From a virus, in the IMG/VR virus record IMGVR_UViG_3300025159_000682, positions 1-27,490 of that record: a DNA stretch of 27,490 nucleotides. One strand, given 5' to 3'. Position 1 is the stretch's first letter. Every line of letters starts with the position of its first letter. Shown in pieces: positions 1-9,081 of the stretch. Under the pieces are notes generated by a model. It had not been told where the DNA came from, ran no database searches, and worked only from the letters and a program-made list of their open reading frames with translations. Both the position numbers and the translations under genes were made by a program.

Positions 1-2
1 CC

Positions 3-608
3 GGGGTGGCTGAGGCGTGCCTCGATCCGATCATCAGCACCGAGCTGGATTCGCTGTCCGAGCTCGACACCCAGATCGGGATCACGGGCACGCCGGATGC
101 AACAGTGTTTTGGCGTGGAGACAACACATGGGCAGCGCCTGTTGGTGGCGGCGACCCCTGGACTCGTGCAGCCATAGCAACCGATATTACTACCACGTCA
201 AACACAGTATATTCAGCGGCATCTGCGCTCAATTTTACAGCGGCTGTTACTACAAACTATCGCGTCCGTTGCCTCCTCTTGACGAGCGCAGTCGTAAGTA
301 CGACTGGAGTACAGATCCAGATTCAAGGACCAGCGAGTCCGACAGAGATTTCGTGGACAAGAGAATATAACAACGCCTCGAATACTGCCCTCACAACAAA
401 CCACAGTAATGCGTTTCACACTTCGTCTACTGATGATGGTGCAGCAGGTTCGGCCGCAACGGCTAATCTTCGAACAGTCCACCAGCTCAACATGATCCTC
501 TTCAATGGAGCAAACTCTGGTACAGTAGCCTGGGCCGTTCAGAGTGAGGTATCTGGTTCAGGTGTTACCCTTCATGCTGGCTCATGGTGTGAGCGGATGA
601 CGTTTTGA
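3..608 (+). CDS. Phage tail/fibre-type structural protein, 5' end cut by the window
   Basis: The frame is open to the left edge, and the apparent GTG at 6 is probably internal, so the gene is likely partial. About 200 residues are visible. Near residue 35 is an FWRGDNTWA element. Similar F-x-RGD-x-TW motifs are common in phage tail-fibre and minor structural proteins, where they often join an N-terminal stalk to a C-terminal beta domain. The remainder is rich in Ser, Thr, Ala and Asn, and predicted beta character fits a trimeric fibre tip. It ends with TGA overlapping the ATG of the next gene (TGATG), so the two are translated together. Function is inferred from the motif, composition and position upstream of the internal virion genes. 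Adhesin specificity cannot be read. Confidence 0.6.
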   Translation, partial: GVAEACLDPIISTELDSLSELDTQIGITGTPDATVFWRGDNTWAAPVGGGDPWTRAAIATDITTTSNTVYSAASALNFTAAVTTNYRVRCLLLTSAVVSTTGVQIQIQGPASPTEISWTREYNNASNTALTTNHSNAFHTSSTDDGAAGSAATANLRTVHQLNMILFNGANSGTVAWAVQSEVSGSGVTLHAGSWCERMTF

Positions 609-1015
609 TGGAATATGAAATCAGCATCATCCCGCCGATTGCTTTGAGCAAGCACGAGCTAACACTTTTGCAACGAGCTTTGGCAACGGATTTTACAGGT
701 ACCGACGTAGCGAAACTAATGCACTTAGCCGTTGATAACAAGGTGCAAATCTGGCGCTTTCGTGCACAGGACGCGCACGGTATACTTGTGACGATGATAA
801 ACGAACTGGCGTATGGCACTGAGTTGTACGTCTGGTTGCTGGCGGGCCGCAATATGGTAATCTATTGGCAGGTCCTCATCGAGACCCTCGACAAGTTTGC
901 TCGCGCTATGGGCTGCCGTCTCATTCGTAGTCAAAGCATCCCTGGCGTAGCTCGGTTCTTACAAGCCCACGGTTTCTCCCCTGCATACATCGTTTTGATA
1001 AGGGAGGTCAAGTAA
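608..1015 (+). CDS. Small virion-operon protein, gp13-like with GNAT-like C-terminus
   Basis: This 135-residue protein starts at an ATG that overlaps the previous stop; an in-frame TTG at 605 is a less likely start. The second half (helix, then GCRLIR, a loop with PGVARFL, then HGFSPAYIVL) has the pattern of the C-terminal part of a GNAT acetyltransferase fold. T7 gp13 and related podovirus proteins are similar in size, sit at the same place before gp14, and are often reported as GNAT-like. Acetyl-CoA binding residues are not clearly present, so an assembly or scaffolding role is as likely as catalysis. It ends with TAA overlapping the next ATG (TAATG), behind a strong AGGGAGG ribosome-binding site. 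The assignment is by position and fold pattern only. Confidence 0.5.
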   Translation: MEYEISIIPPIALSKHELTLLQRALATDFTGTDVAKLMHLAVDNKVQIWRFRAQDAHGILVTMINELAYGTELYVWLLAGRNMVIYWQVLIETLDKFARAMGCRLIRSQSIPGVARFLQAHGFSPAYIVLIREVK

Positions 1016-1917
1016 TGGGAGGTGGGTCAACTCGAACGCAAGCTACTTCTTCGGAGATCCCTCCGGAGTTCAGGCCATACTTTGAGCGGCTCTTTGGAAG
1101 ATCAGAACAGGCAAGCCTTGGCGCGCCTGCAGGTCCTCCACCTGGACCCATCCTTGCACCCGTAAACCCGATTCAGGAGGAGTCCCTTCAAGGCTTCGAG
1201 TCGGTTGCGAGGGGGACACCAGACTTTTCAGGTCCATTGTACCAACAGGGCCTTGCTACGCTGGGTGGGGCCTACCTCTCGCCAGAGAGTAATCCGTTTC
1301 TGGCCTCCACAATCCAGGCGGGAATTCGGCCAATTTTTGAGAACCTCCAGGCAAATATCCTACCTGGTCTTGAGAGCCGCGCCATTCAGCAAGGCGCCTT
1401 TGGCGGTGCAAGGCCCGGACTAGCCGCGGGTCAAGCGGTGGCGGGGGCATCGCAGGGTGCGTTCGATATTGCCTCGCGCATCGCGAATGAGAACTATCAG
1501 CGCGAGCGGGGACTTCAGCTTCAAGCACCGCAACTCCTTGAATCCGGGTTGCGTTTCTCGCAGCTCCAGCCCCAACTTTTGGGGCAGGTCGGCGACATTC
1601 GGCGTCAGTTGGCTCAAGAGCAGATTGATGCTGAAAGACAAGCGTTTCGCGAAGCACAAGCGGCACCGTTTGAACCGCTATTTCCTCTTGCAACTATTCT
1701 TCAAGGAGGAAATCTCGGGACGGTCGGCAGAACCACTTCGACTGGCGGTCCTTCTGGAGTGGCGCAGGGCATTACCGGTGCTCTCGGTGGTGCGGCGCTC
1801 GGTGCTGGTGTTGCGGACGTAGGTGGGTTTGGGGGTGAGTCAAGCTTTGGCATAAACAACGCGATGCTCTCGGCAATCATCGGTGCGCTGCTTGGGGGCG
1901 CAGGAGGGACTCTGTAG
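1015..1917 (+). CDS. Internal virion / DNA-ejection protein, gp14-like
   Basis: This 300-residue protein is rich in Gly, Ala and Gln. It begins with an MGGGS segment and a Pro-rich linker. Around residues 95-145 it has an alpha-helical core containing NPFLAS, ILPGLES and GAFGGARPGL; this pattern recurs in phage structural proteins annotated as internal core or DNA-transfer proteins. A Gln-rich amphipathic helix covers about 160-215. The C-terminal 60 residues are a Gly/Ala-rich hydrophobic segment ending in AIIGALLGGAGGTL, which could insert in a membrane. This suits an ejected protein such as T7 gp14 that lines the outer-membrane part of the ejection channel. The gene directly abuts the next one (stop at 1915-1917, ATG at 1918). 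The role is inferred from composition and gene order. Confidence 0.55.
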   Translation: MGGGSTRTQATSSEIPPEFRPYFERLFGRSEQASLGAPAGPPPGPILAPVNPIQEESLQGFESVARGTPDFSGPLYQQGLATLGGAYLSPESNPFLASTIQAGIRPIFENLQANILPGLESRAIQQGAFGGARPGLAAGQAVAGASQGAFDIASRIANENYQRERGLQLQAPQLLESGLRFSQLQPQLLGQVGDIRRQLAQEQIDAERQAFREAQAAPFEPLFPLATILQGGNLGTVGRTTSTGGPSGVAQGITGALGGAALGAGVADVGGFGGESSFGINNAMLSAIIGALLGGAGGTL

Positions 1918-3498
1918 ATGTCGGTTGGACAGATTCTTTCTGGCTCATCGCCCTTCCATTTTCTGCGTCCTGAAGAACGTGAGGAGCATCTTCGCGCAAG
2001 GAACAGGGGCGACGTGGTGCGGGTAGCACAGTTGGAGAAAACTGCCTACGAACGATTCGCTAATTCCCAACGCCAAGCGCTTGCCGACGTAGCTCTGCCC
2101 TCTCGTCCAACAGCGAAGGCTGGAGGGCTTCAGCAGCAACAGATTGATCTAGGCGTCTTGGCTGACCCAAACCAGCTAAGCCAGTTCTATAGTACAGTTG
2201 GGCAAGGAGCCGGCTCAGCCCTGAGTACAATTCTGAGCGGACTTGGCAGAACTCAGACAGGACAAGCCATTGGACAAGGGCTGAGCCGAATCGGAAACGC
2301 TGCGTACCCATCGTTAGAGCGGGCATATGCAGCCGTAGGAAATATCAATAGAGAAGATATCGGGAGGGCGCTTATGGGAGCGTCGTCGTTGTTGGCGGAG
2401 ATTGGAGTAAGTCCCCAGCTTGCAGAGGCTCCTGCAGAGGCTCAAAGTCTGATGCCGCCTCCTGCACCTAGACCTGTTCGGGGGGGCGCGGCCATAGCGA
2501 AGCCGGCTGAGCCGAAAGCCATTCCAGAGGCTCTCTCGCCAACAAGCCGTGCGGCGTTGATGGAGGTGTCTGAGCCAGTTGATCCTGCTGCAATCGCCGC
2601 CGCACAAGGCCGCTCCCCTGCTCAGCAACGCATCATGGACATTCTCGAGCAGCTTACAGGCGCTCGCGGAGGCATCGAACCTCCCGAAAAGGCCAACTTC
2701 TCCGAACGCCTTGCGAGGTTCCTCTCGGCCGCGGCCCTTGGGGCGCAACGAGGCTTGCAGAATGAAGAGGGCGCGACTGCGGCGGTACTTAGCGGCGCTG
2801 GCGGATTTGGTCTTGGAGCCGTGTCGGAGTTGAAACGAGAAGAGCGGCTTCAAGCAGAAAAGTTCAAATCAGCTCAAGAGGAATCGAAGTTCAAGGCGCT
2901 TCAACTCGAAATGCTGGGCGCGACGAATTTGGCCCAGCTTGATGCGAGGGATAGAGCGCTTGTACTGCAGGCTGAGGCAAACGCCATTCGTGCCTATTCA
3001 GCACGAAACGCGGCGATGACGGGTGATGCAAGGCGGCAGGCTTACCAAAGCACAACCATCTTGAATGCTTACAAAACTGAGTTGGAGCGATTTCGCGTCA
3101 ACGATCGCCTCCTCGGCGTGAACGCTTCTGCTGATTCCAAGGCCGCTGCCCGAGCAGCGTCTTTCCAAGCTGCTCCGGAGGTGATGAAGCCGGCAATTCT
3201 CGTTACGATGTTGGTGGAGCAAGGGAATTTGCCAGAACTTCGTCAAGCGGCACTGAATCGCGCGCTCAACGGAGATTCGGCAAAGGGAATCAGCCCTGGC
3301 ATCGACCCAACCGGGGAAACGTATCGGAATCGTCTCGTGCTGCTACGCCAGCAAGGTGCTTTTGAAGAGGCGCGTGCTTTTGAAAAAGAGATCATTGCAG
3401 ATGAAATTGCACGCATGGTGCTTGAAAATCCTAACTTGGCCGAGAACGTGTTTAGGATATACCAACAGGAGCAGCTACAATCCTTGGGTAATAGATGA
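1918..3498 (+). CDS. Internal virion protein, gp15-like position
   Basis: This 526-residue protein is mainly helical. An N-terminal segment with an HFLRPEEREEHLRARNRGD helix is followed by a Gly/Ala-rich region (about 85-165), a Pro-rich linker (about 175-210) and long Ala/Gln/Glu-rich helices (about 290-420) that look like coiled coil. No enzyme motif is visible. T7-like phages encode three consecutive internal core proteins, of which the middle one (gp15) is a long helical protein of 600-750 residues; this one is somewhat shorter. A ribosome-binding site GGAGGG lies 9 bases before the ATG. The stop overlaps the start of the giant gene downstream (ATGA at 3495-3498). The call rests on context and secondary-structure impression. 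Confidence 0.5.
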   Translation: MSVGQILSGSSPFHFLRPEEREEHLRARNRGDVVRVAQLEKTAYERFANSQRQALADVALPSRPTAKAGGLQQQQIDLGVLADPNQLSQFYSTVGQGAGSALSTILSGLGRTQTGQAIGQGLSRIGNAAYPSLERAYAAVGNINREDIGRALMGASSLLAEIGVSPQLAEAPAEAQSLMPPPAPRPVRGGAAIAKPAEPKAIPEALSPTSRAALMEVSEPVDPAAIAAAQGRSPAQQRIMDILEQLTGARGGIEPPEKANFSERLARFLSAAALGAQRGLQNEEGATAAVLSGAGGFGLGAVSELKREERLQAEKFKSAQEESKFKALQLEMLGATNLAQLDARDRALVLQAEANAIRAYSARNAAMTGDARRQAYQSTTILNAYKTELERFRVNDRLLGVNASADSKAAARAASFQAAPEVMKPAILVTMLVEQGNLPELRQAALNRALNGDSAKGISPGIDPTGETYRNRLVLLRQQGAFEEARAFEKEIIADEIARMVLENPNLAENVFRIYQQEQLQSLGNR

Positions 3499-6400
3499 CT
3501 AAGATCGACATTCCTTTTGACGAGGAAGAACGCTCTCGGCGCCCTCGGTATTCGGCCCTGCCTGAGCTTGAGGCGCTGGGCCAAGCTGCGTATGCCTCTC
3601 CGCCTCGACCGACTTTGGCGGACCAGCTCAGTTTCTCCGAAGGTGCCTTCAAATCATTCATTTACGGCCTTGGCCCTTCCCTTCTCCATATCGACCCATC
3701 ACCTGAGCTTGCTCGTTTTCAGGCCGAACACCCGATTGCCGCGCTCACGTCGGAGGTGGCCGGCACGCTTTTGCCCTATTCAATTCCGTTTCTTGGTCAA
3801 GGTGCGGTGGGGCTCAAGCTTGCATCGAAGCTTCCACTTCTAGGGCGCGTTGTAAAGACGGCCGAGGGGTTAGCGACGGCCGCGCCGGGCCGATCGGTGG
3901 CGTTGAGGGAAATGGCCCGATTCGCACCCCTTGAGGCGGCCCGTGTGGGCGCGACGGCCGCCCTAAACCCCGACAAGACCACCGAGGCGCTTACATCGGC
4001 CATCCTCAACGAGGTGCTCATTGGCGGCATCTCGGGCGGCTTGGCGTCGATTGCAGGGGGTGCGCCGTTCCGGGGACCTGAGATTAGGGGCGAGGCCAAG
4101 ATCCAGGAGAAGTTCCCCGATTGGAACAGGCTTGCCCCGAACCAATTGAAGCTGGCAAAGATCGGTGAATACTTTGTCAAGCATCCGCAGAAGGAACTCG
4201 GCGATTATTACCCTGTACTAAAGGAGGCGGCGGGGGAACTGCGCGATGAAGTGCTCGTTCAAGCGCCACGACCTCGTGTAGAGGCGATGGTCAAACGGCT
4301 CGCGGATGTAGATATTGCGCGAGGCAGCAATAATGCCAAGCGGGCGAACTCGATTTTTGGCGCCGAAGGGAAGCTGAGTCGAGGAATTCACATCCGTAAA
4401 CTCGTCGTTGGCAGTGGTGAGGGAAACTTCAATAAGCAAACTACTCTCGATGAGGTAATGGCACAGGTGGGAGGGTTGACGGACGATCAGCTCAGTCACA
4501 TGCAATTTCCTCGCCATGTCGAAACTCTTACCGAGGGTGGACGAGATAAATTCCTAACGGACTTGGCCGAGATGGGGTTGCAACCTATTAGTCGTGCAGC
4601 CGAAGGCCGTACTGGTGCGGCCATCGGTAATACGGCTTGGATAGCTAAAGAAGCAGATGGTCTCTACGTCGTCGTCAAGCGTGTCGCTAAGCGGCCAAGG
4701 CGCGAGAAGGCGGGAGATCGCTACCTCTTCTTCAAGACTGACAACCCCAAGATGTTTTTTCCTAATCAGGGTGGGCAGCTTGAAAAGACGATGGAAACGT
4801 ACTTCGCCACCGCGCGGGCTATCTCTAAGACGCCGGTCGAGCACCAAACCCCGTTGACAAACTATGCTGATCGTGTGATGAATGTGTTTACGAGAAACAC
4901 TGATTTGCGAGGTGTTCCCGGCGAGCTCAGGTCCGAAGTGGTCGCGCGTGCCTTGGTGAGGGTTCATCCGAGGCTAGAACCCGCCGGAACCGCCATCAAG
5001 GAATTTTCCAAAGTCACGTCGCGGTGGGTTGCTGATGCAAAGAAATTTGTCGCGCCTGGGCTTCATCGGTACTCTGCACACCCACTGGCGCAGCGAACGC
5101 ACCTCTTTGCGCAGGCCCTGTTCAATCGGGCGGGGGCCTTGGCGGAGCAGGAGATTTACGGTCACGAAGTTTTTTCTAAGACTGGAAACCTCTTTTCGAG
5201 TTTGTTTAGGCCGCCGAAACGGGCCGGATCTATCGACGACATGATCGAGAAAGTTTGGGAAAAGGGACCTAAGGCCGTTGAACAAATCAACGAAGCACAT
5301 GTTGCTCAGATGCCCGTTGGAGAAATGGTCGAAGAAGGGTTCGACCCAACAGTGGTCAGTCTTTACAAAAAACTTGGCCCACTTGACGAGAAGATGACGC
5401 AGTACATTGAGGCAACGGATCTTTACGTTGAGGGCGTGACTCCACTTCGACCATTGCCCTTTCATTACCATATTTCTCGTACTTGGAGAGGGTCGAATCG
5501 GTTGCCGGTTTATGCTGAGGGTGATAAGGGTCGTGTTGTGGGGTATGGCTCTGGTTATTCACGAAACCAGGCTTTGCAAGAGGCCGAATCCGTAAAGCGC
5601 ATGGCTGAGAAGCTCGAGCCAGGTAAAAAGTTCGAGTACGATACATCTGGACAGTCAATATTCCAGGTGGGCCATGAGGACGATTTGAAGCACGCCATCA
5701 AGATCAATCCTGGCGACCCACATACACAGGCTTGGTATAAGGCGAGGCGCTTGGCCGTTAGGGAACCTCTTCGGTTCAACGAGCGGACGGGTGCTCTTGG
5801 CTTCACTACGCGATTGACGAAAGATGAGTTCAAGAAGGCCCTTTACGGCAACGTTCATGAAACCTATCGCTACATGGCACAGCGATTGGTGCAAGGTAAA
5901 GCCTTCGACGACTTGTCGATTCTGAAGAAGGAAGCGCCCCTACTGTACAATGACCTAAGTGAATCCATCATGTCCTATGGCGGAGTCAAGGGCCCCTTTG
6001 CTAAGAAGGTTGATGACGCGATCGACAGCCGACTTGAGCCAGTCTTGGGGGGCAATTCCGCGTCGGAGATTGCGCGCAGGATGAATAGGGCAATGTTCGA
6101 TTGGACACTTGGGTTTGGTGATTTAGGCTTTGTCGCGCTGAACGCTGCATCGCCGATTCAAACGGTGTTGCCCGAGATTGCGTGGGTTCTTTCAGCCCCG
6201 CCGGAGCGTCTGGCTCAATACTATGCGACTGGCATGGTTATTGGGAGGGATGGAATGCCACGCAGCGTCGGTTATGTTGAGCCTCTTCGTATTCTCTGGC
6301 GCGCAATCAAGTCTATGGCGAGTCCAGATGAAGATTTGCGCGAAGCCTTCAACAAGGCAGTGAAGTTTCGCGTCATTGATAAGAAGTTCATCGAGGAGTT

Positions 6401-7604
6401 TGCTGGGGCGGCGTCGGAGAGAGCTCTTCGTATCAAAGATGCCTTTTCAGGAAAGACTGGGTTCACCAAATACCTTACTAACCTCATAGAATTTCTCCCG
6501 GCCAAGAGCGAAGAGCTGTCAAGAGGGGTTGCCTTTACATCAGGTTATCATGTTGGGCGAGATTTCTTTGGGCTAAAGGGCGATGCGCTGTTTGAATTTG
6601 CCTCGAACCTTACGAATAGAACGATGTATCTGTATACGACTGCGGATCGTCCGCGGGTCTTGACTGGCGCTGTAGGAACAGCGTTTGGGTTGTTCAAGAA
6701 TTGGCCCATGCACTATCTGGCCAATCTTGGAGTCTATGGTGGCGACGCCATGCGGGGAAACATGGCCCCGCTGCTGTGGGCCGGAATCGGGACTGGCATG
6801 GTGGCGGGGGCGGCCGGCGTACCACTCTATGGTGTAGCCGATGCCTTCTCGCGTTTGGCCAGTGATAAGTCGTTGATGCAGAATCTTTACGACGCTTTTG
6901 GCTACGGCGATGAACCAAATGCCTTCGTAGATGCGCTATACTATGGCGCGCCATCACTTTTGGGTGTAACGTTGCAGGGGCGCGCGGCAGCACCTGGATC
7001 TGCAATGGTCAGGGATCTTTCGCTGTTGTCAGACTTTGTCATGGCAGACCGCTTGCAAGCAGCGTATGAGTTGGCACCCGCCGCTTACGATGCGTGGTTT
7101 ACGACAGGCCGACATCCAGTGAACTCACAGAGCGTTAGGGATCTGTTCGTTCGTGCATTCGCGCCCCGCACGATTATAAAGGCTCTTTCGTTTACAGAGG
7201 ATAACGCCTATCGGAGCTTGCATACTGGGAATAGGCTGATCTCTAACACGACGCTCCCTGAGTATCTCGCTCATGTTTTCGGCTTTACGCCCATTGAGTT
7301 CGACAAATACCAGGATATATCGAACGAACTCTGGACTGACCAAAATAAGAGGCGCGAGGTTGTACAGACTTATGGCGCGGCCCTAGCTGAAGCGTGGAAC
7401 ACACGAGATGCTCGTCTTGGCCAGGATATTATACGAAGGGCGATGCTACAAGCAGCACCGATTTCATCTGTCATGCGCTCAGCTAAGGCTCGGGTGGCTA
7501 AACAAAACGAGGATCTTATCGAACGGCAGTTCTCCACTTATCCGAGGGCGCAACTTCAGAAGAGCTTGCTCGGTCCCGGGGCCTTAATTTCAAGGCAGCC
7601 TTAG
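3495..7604 (+). CDS. Giant internal virion / DNA-injection protein, gp16-like
   Basis: This is the largest protein in the window at 1369 residues. By size and place it matches T7 gp16, the ejected protein that spans the cell envelope and helps draw DNA into the cell. I do not see the lytic transglycosylase motif found at the N-terminus of T7 gp16. Hydrophobic stretches lie near residues 90-118, about 170-190 and about 1088-1115 (ALLWAGIGTGMVAGAAGVPL); the last could cross a membrane. The region before it (LTNRTMYLYTTADRPRVL, then FGLFKNW) resembles segments found in other very large phage virion proteins. The start overlaps the previous stop by 4 bases. Function is inferred; no catalytic domain is recognised. 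Confidence 0.55.
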   Translation: MTKIDIPFDEEERSRRPRYSALPELEALGQAAYASPPRPTLADQLSFSEGAFKSFIYGLGPSLLHIDPSPELARFQAEHPIAALTSEVAGTLLPYSIPFLGQGAVGLKLASKLPLLGRVVKTAEGLATAAPGRSVALREMARFAPLEAARVGATAALNPDKTTEALTSAILNEVLIGGISGGLASIAGGAPFRGPEIRGEAKIQEKFPDWNRLAPNQLKLAKIGEYFVKHPQKELGDYYPVLKEAAGELRDEVLVQAPRPRVEAMVKRLADVDIARGSNNAKRANSIFGAEGKLSRGIHIRKLVVGSGEGNFNKQTTLDEVMAQVGGLTDDQLSHMQFPRHVETLTEGGRDKFLTDLAEMGLQPISRAAEGRTGAAIGNTAWIAKEADGLYVVVKRVAKRPRREKAGDRYLFFKTDNPKMFFPNQGGQLEKTMETYFATARAISKTPVEHQTPLTNYADRVMNVFTRNTDLRGVPGELRSEVVARALVRVHPRLEPAGTAIKEFSKVTSRWVADAKKFVAPGLHRYSAHPLAQRTHLFAQALFNRAGALAEQEIYGHEVFSKTGNLFSSLFRPPKRAGSIDDMIEKVWEKGPKAVEQINEAHVAQMPVGEMVEEGFDPTVVSLYKKLGPLDEKMTQYIEATDLYVEGVTPLRPLPFHYHISRTWRGSNRLPVYAEGDKGRVVGYGSGYSRNQALQEAESVKRMAEKLEPGKKFEYDTSGQSIFQVGHEDDLKHAIKINPGDPHTQAWYKARRLAVREPLRFNERTGALGFTTRLTKDEFKKALYGNVHETYRYMAQRLVQGKAFDDLSILKKEAPLLYNDLSESIMSYGGVKGPFAKKVDDAIDSRLEPVLGGNSASEIARRMNRAMFDWTLGFGDLGFVALNAASPIQTVLPEIAWVLSAPPERLAQYYATGMVIGRDGMPRSVGYVEPLRILWRAIKSMASPDEDLREAFNKAVKFRVIDKKFIEEFAGAASERALRIKDAFSGKTGFTKYLTNLIEFLPAKSEELSRGVAFTSGYHVGRDFFGLKGDALFEFASNLTNRTMYLYTTADRPRVLTGAVGTAFGLFKNWPMHYLANLGVYGGDAMRGNMAPLLWAGIGTGMVAGAAGVPLYGVADAFSRLASDKSLMQNLYDAFGYGDEPNAFVDALYYGAPSLLGVTLQGRAAAPGSAMVRDLSLLSDFVMADRLQAAYELAPAAYDAWFTTGRHPVNSQSVRDLFVRAFAPRTIIKALSFTEDNAYRSLHTGNRLISNTTLPEYLAHVFGFTPIEFDKYQDISNELWTDQNKRREVVQTYGAALAEAWNTRDARLGQDIIRRAMLQAAPISSVMRSAKARVAKQNEDLIERQFSTYPRAQLQKSLLGPGALISRQP

Positions 7605-7647
7605 GTGTGGCTGGTTCGCCGGGAACCGTCAAGACAGGAGGCTGAAC

Positions 7648-7734
7648 GTGGGACACAAAGGCAAGGGTAAGGGCAAGGATAAGCCAATGCCGAAGGGCGG
7701 TAAAGGCAAGGGCGGCAAAGGTTACGGCCGCTAA
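7648..7734 (+). CDS. 28-residue Lys/Gly-rich basic peptide
   Basis: GTG start with an AGGAGG ribosome-binding site 6 bases upstream. The product is 28 residues: MGHKGKGKGKD, a short KPMPKGG middle, and a KGKGGKGYGR tail. It contains 10 Lys and 11 Gly, has one acidic residue, and should be disordered and strongly cationic. It is the last gene of the virion operon, 43 bases after the giant ejection protein. Its composition suggests nucleic-acid or membrane contact, for example a small virion-associated DNA-binding peptide. The alternating K-G codons could also be a simple-sequence artefact, but the strong ribosome-binding site and clean stop argue for a gene. No family is recognised. Confidence 0.6.
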   Translation: MGHKGKGKGKDKPMPKGGKGKGGKGYGR

Positions 7735-7816
7735 ACCCGTCATCCTTCAATAACGAAGGAGATCAGCTCAAAGACAAGCCAGAATTTGGGATAGGCCGAT
7801 TGTAATCCTTGAACCT

Positions 7817-7851
7817 GATCGGGAGTGAAGGACCTTACTTCACTCCCGATC
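7817..7851. terminator. Convergent-operon hairpin
   Basis: Perfect 14-bp inverted repeat, gatcgggagtgaag (7817-7830) and its complement (7838-7851), with a 7-base loop. It lies between the rightward virion operon and the leftward replication operon. The helicase stop codon lies in the loop, so one arm encodes the protein's last residues. There is no good T-tract on either side, so it may act as a bidirectional stop or as a 3'-end-protecting structure rather than a canonical intrinsic terminator. Confidence 0.6.
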
Positions 7852-9070
7852 TCGTTATAGTGATGGGGGTGTAAAACATAAAAGGCTCATCCCCTTCGCG
7901 AACGATCCACTGCATTTTTACGAGGCTGTCGAGCAACAGTTGGACAACGTGGAGGGGTACATCAGCAGCGAGCTCTTGTCGCAAGCGGTGCTCTGGCACA
8001 GGTTTAGCCGTTATGCGATATAGGGACTCGACAAGGCTGCGACCCAGCTTGAGCTGGTCATAGAACTCGTTCGCACCGATACTTGAGACTGCGTGTTGCA
8101 TAAAGGATTCAGCCTCAAGGAGGACGGCCTTGGCGATTTTGACCTCCTCTAACGTTATGATCCTCTCATCGCTTCGGGCCGCAGCAAAAATCATACAAAG
8201 TTTGCTAAAATGAGCCATTCGCCGCTCGCAATAGTAAAGCAACCGCGGGTCCTTAGGAGCTGGCGGAAGTCCATCCTCTTTCCATCGCTCTAGTGCATCG
8301 GCCGCGTCTGCCTCCCATTCGTACTCGCCAGTTATGTGAAGCATGGCTTCGAAGTCGTGGATTAGTTGCTTACGGACGTTTTCGTTGAAGTTGGTCTTGG
8401 GCGCGCGATCGACGCCACGCTTCTTGAGTTCGGTAGGTACTACGATACGCTCCTCGCTATAAACCATGACCAGGCGTGAAGGGAACCCACCTTCAAGGGT
8501 TTGATCTGAGAATCTTTCCTTGAGCTGCTTTGGAGTCATTCCGCCTGCCATGACGAGGCAGGGGTTCTCTAGGTGGTTCTCACCTGAGGTTTTGGTCGAG
8601 TAATCGCGGACAATGGGGTTGTCGTAGAGGTCAGCTAAAAACGACATAAACTGCTCGTCGTTTTTCTTCAAAAATACGGCCATCTCATCAATCAACGCAA
8701 CGAGGGCCATATGACGTTCGGAGGTGCCATTCATGTTGACGATTTGCACCGAGCCTTCGAGCTTTTCATAGAAGGCTTCTTTAGTTACGTCGGTGGGAGT
8801 CAACTTGAGTACGGACGCCTTCGATGCAGGAACAAGAATTTGATCCCGCACAATCTTCAACGCCGTGGACTTACCACTGGCCGGTGGGCCTATAAGCAGC
8901 ACGTAGAGATTTGGGTATTGCGTTTGGCCCTCCACGTCCATATAAGCCCGGCGCTGGAGAGCACCGCTTACGGCACAAATTCCTGCCCATAGGCGAAAGA
9001 TTCGTGGGCTCTTGACACCTTCAGTAAATTGAAGGTATGTCGAGATCCAGTCCTCGAGAATACGGCTCAA
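7835..9070 (-). CDS. Phage replicative helicase/primase-type ATPase, DUF3987-like
   Basis: This 411-residue P-loop protein has Walker A GPPASGKST at about 61-69 and Walker B LVALIDE at about 123-129. The N-terminal helical part (EDWISTYLQFTEG, then AGICAVSGALQRR) is typical of DUF3987-type proteins, which in phages usually stand in for a replicative helicase or primase-helicase. The C-terminal ~80 residues (KPVPEHRLRQEL onwards) look like a winged helix. I chose the TTG at 9070 because GAGGAG sits 7 bases before it and it lies 11 bases after the polymerase stop; the longer open frame upstream only shadows the polymerase gene. It is the last gene of the leftward replication operon. No separate primase domain is visible in the window, so priming is unexplained. 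Confidence 0.75.
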   Translation of the reverse strand: MSRILEDWISTYLQFTEGVKSPRIFRLWAGICAVSGALQRRAYMDVEGQTQYPNLYVLLIGPPASGKSTALKIVRDQILVPASKASVLKLTPTDVTKEAFYEKLEGSVQIVNMNGTSERHMALVALIDEMAVFLKKNDEQFMSFLADLYDNPIVRDYSTKTSGENHLENPCLVMAGGMTPKQLKERFSDQTLEGGFPSRLVMVYSEERIVVPTELKKRGVDRAPKTNFNENVRKQLIHDFEAMLHITGEYEWEADAADALERWKEDGLPPAPKDPRLLYYCERRMAHFSKLCMIFAAARSDERIITLEEVKIAKAVLLEAESFMQHAVSSIGANEFYDQLKLGRSLVESLYRITAKPVPEHRLRQELAADVPLHVVQLLLDSLVKMQWIVREGDEPFMFYTPITITRSGVK

Positions 9071-9081
9071 CTTGCAACTCC

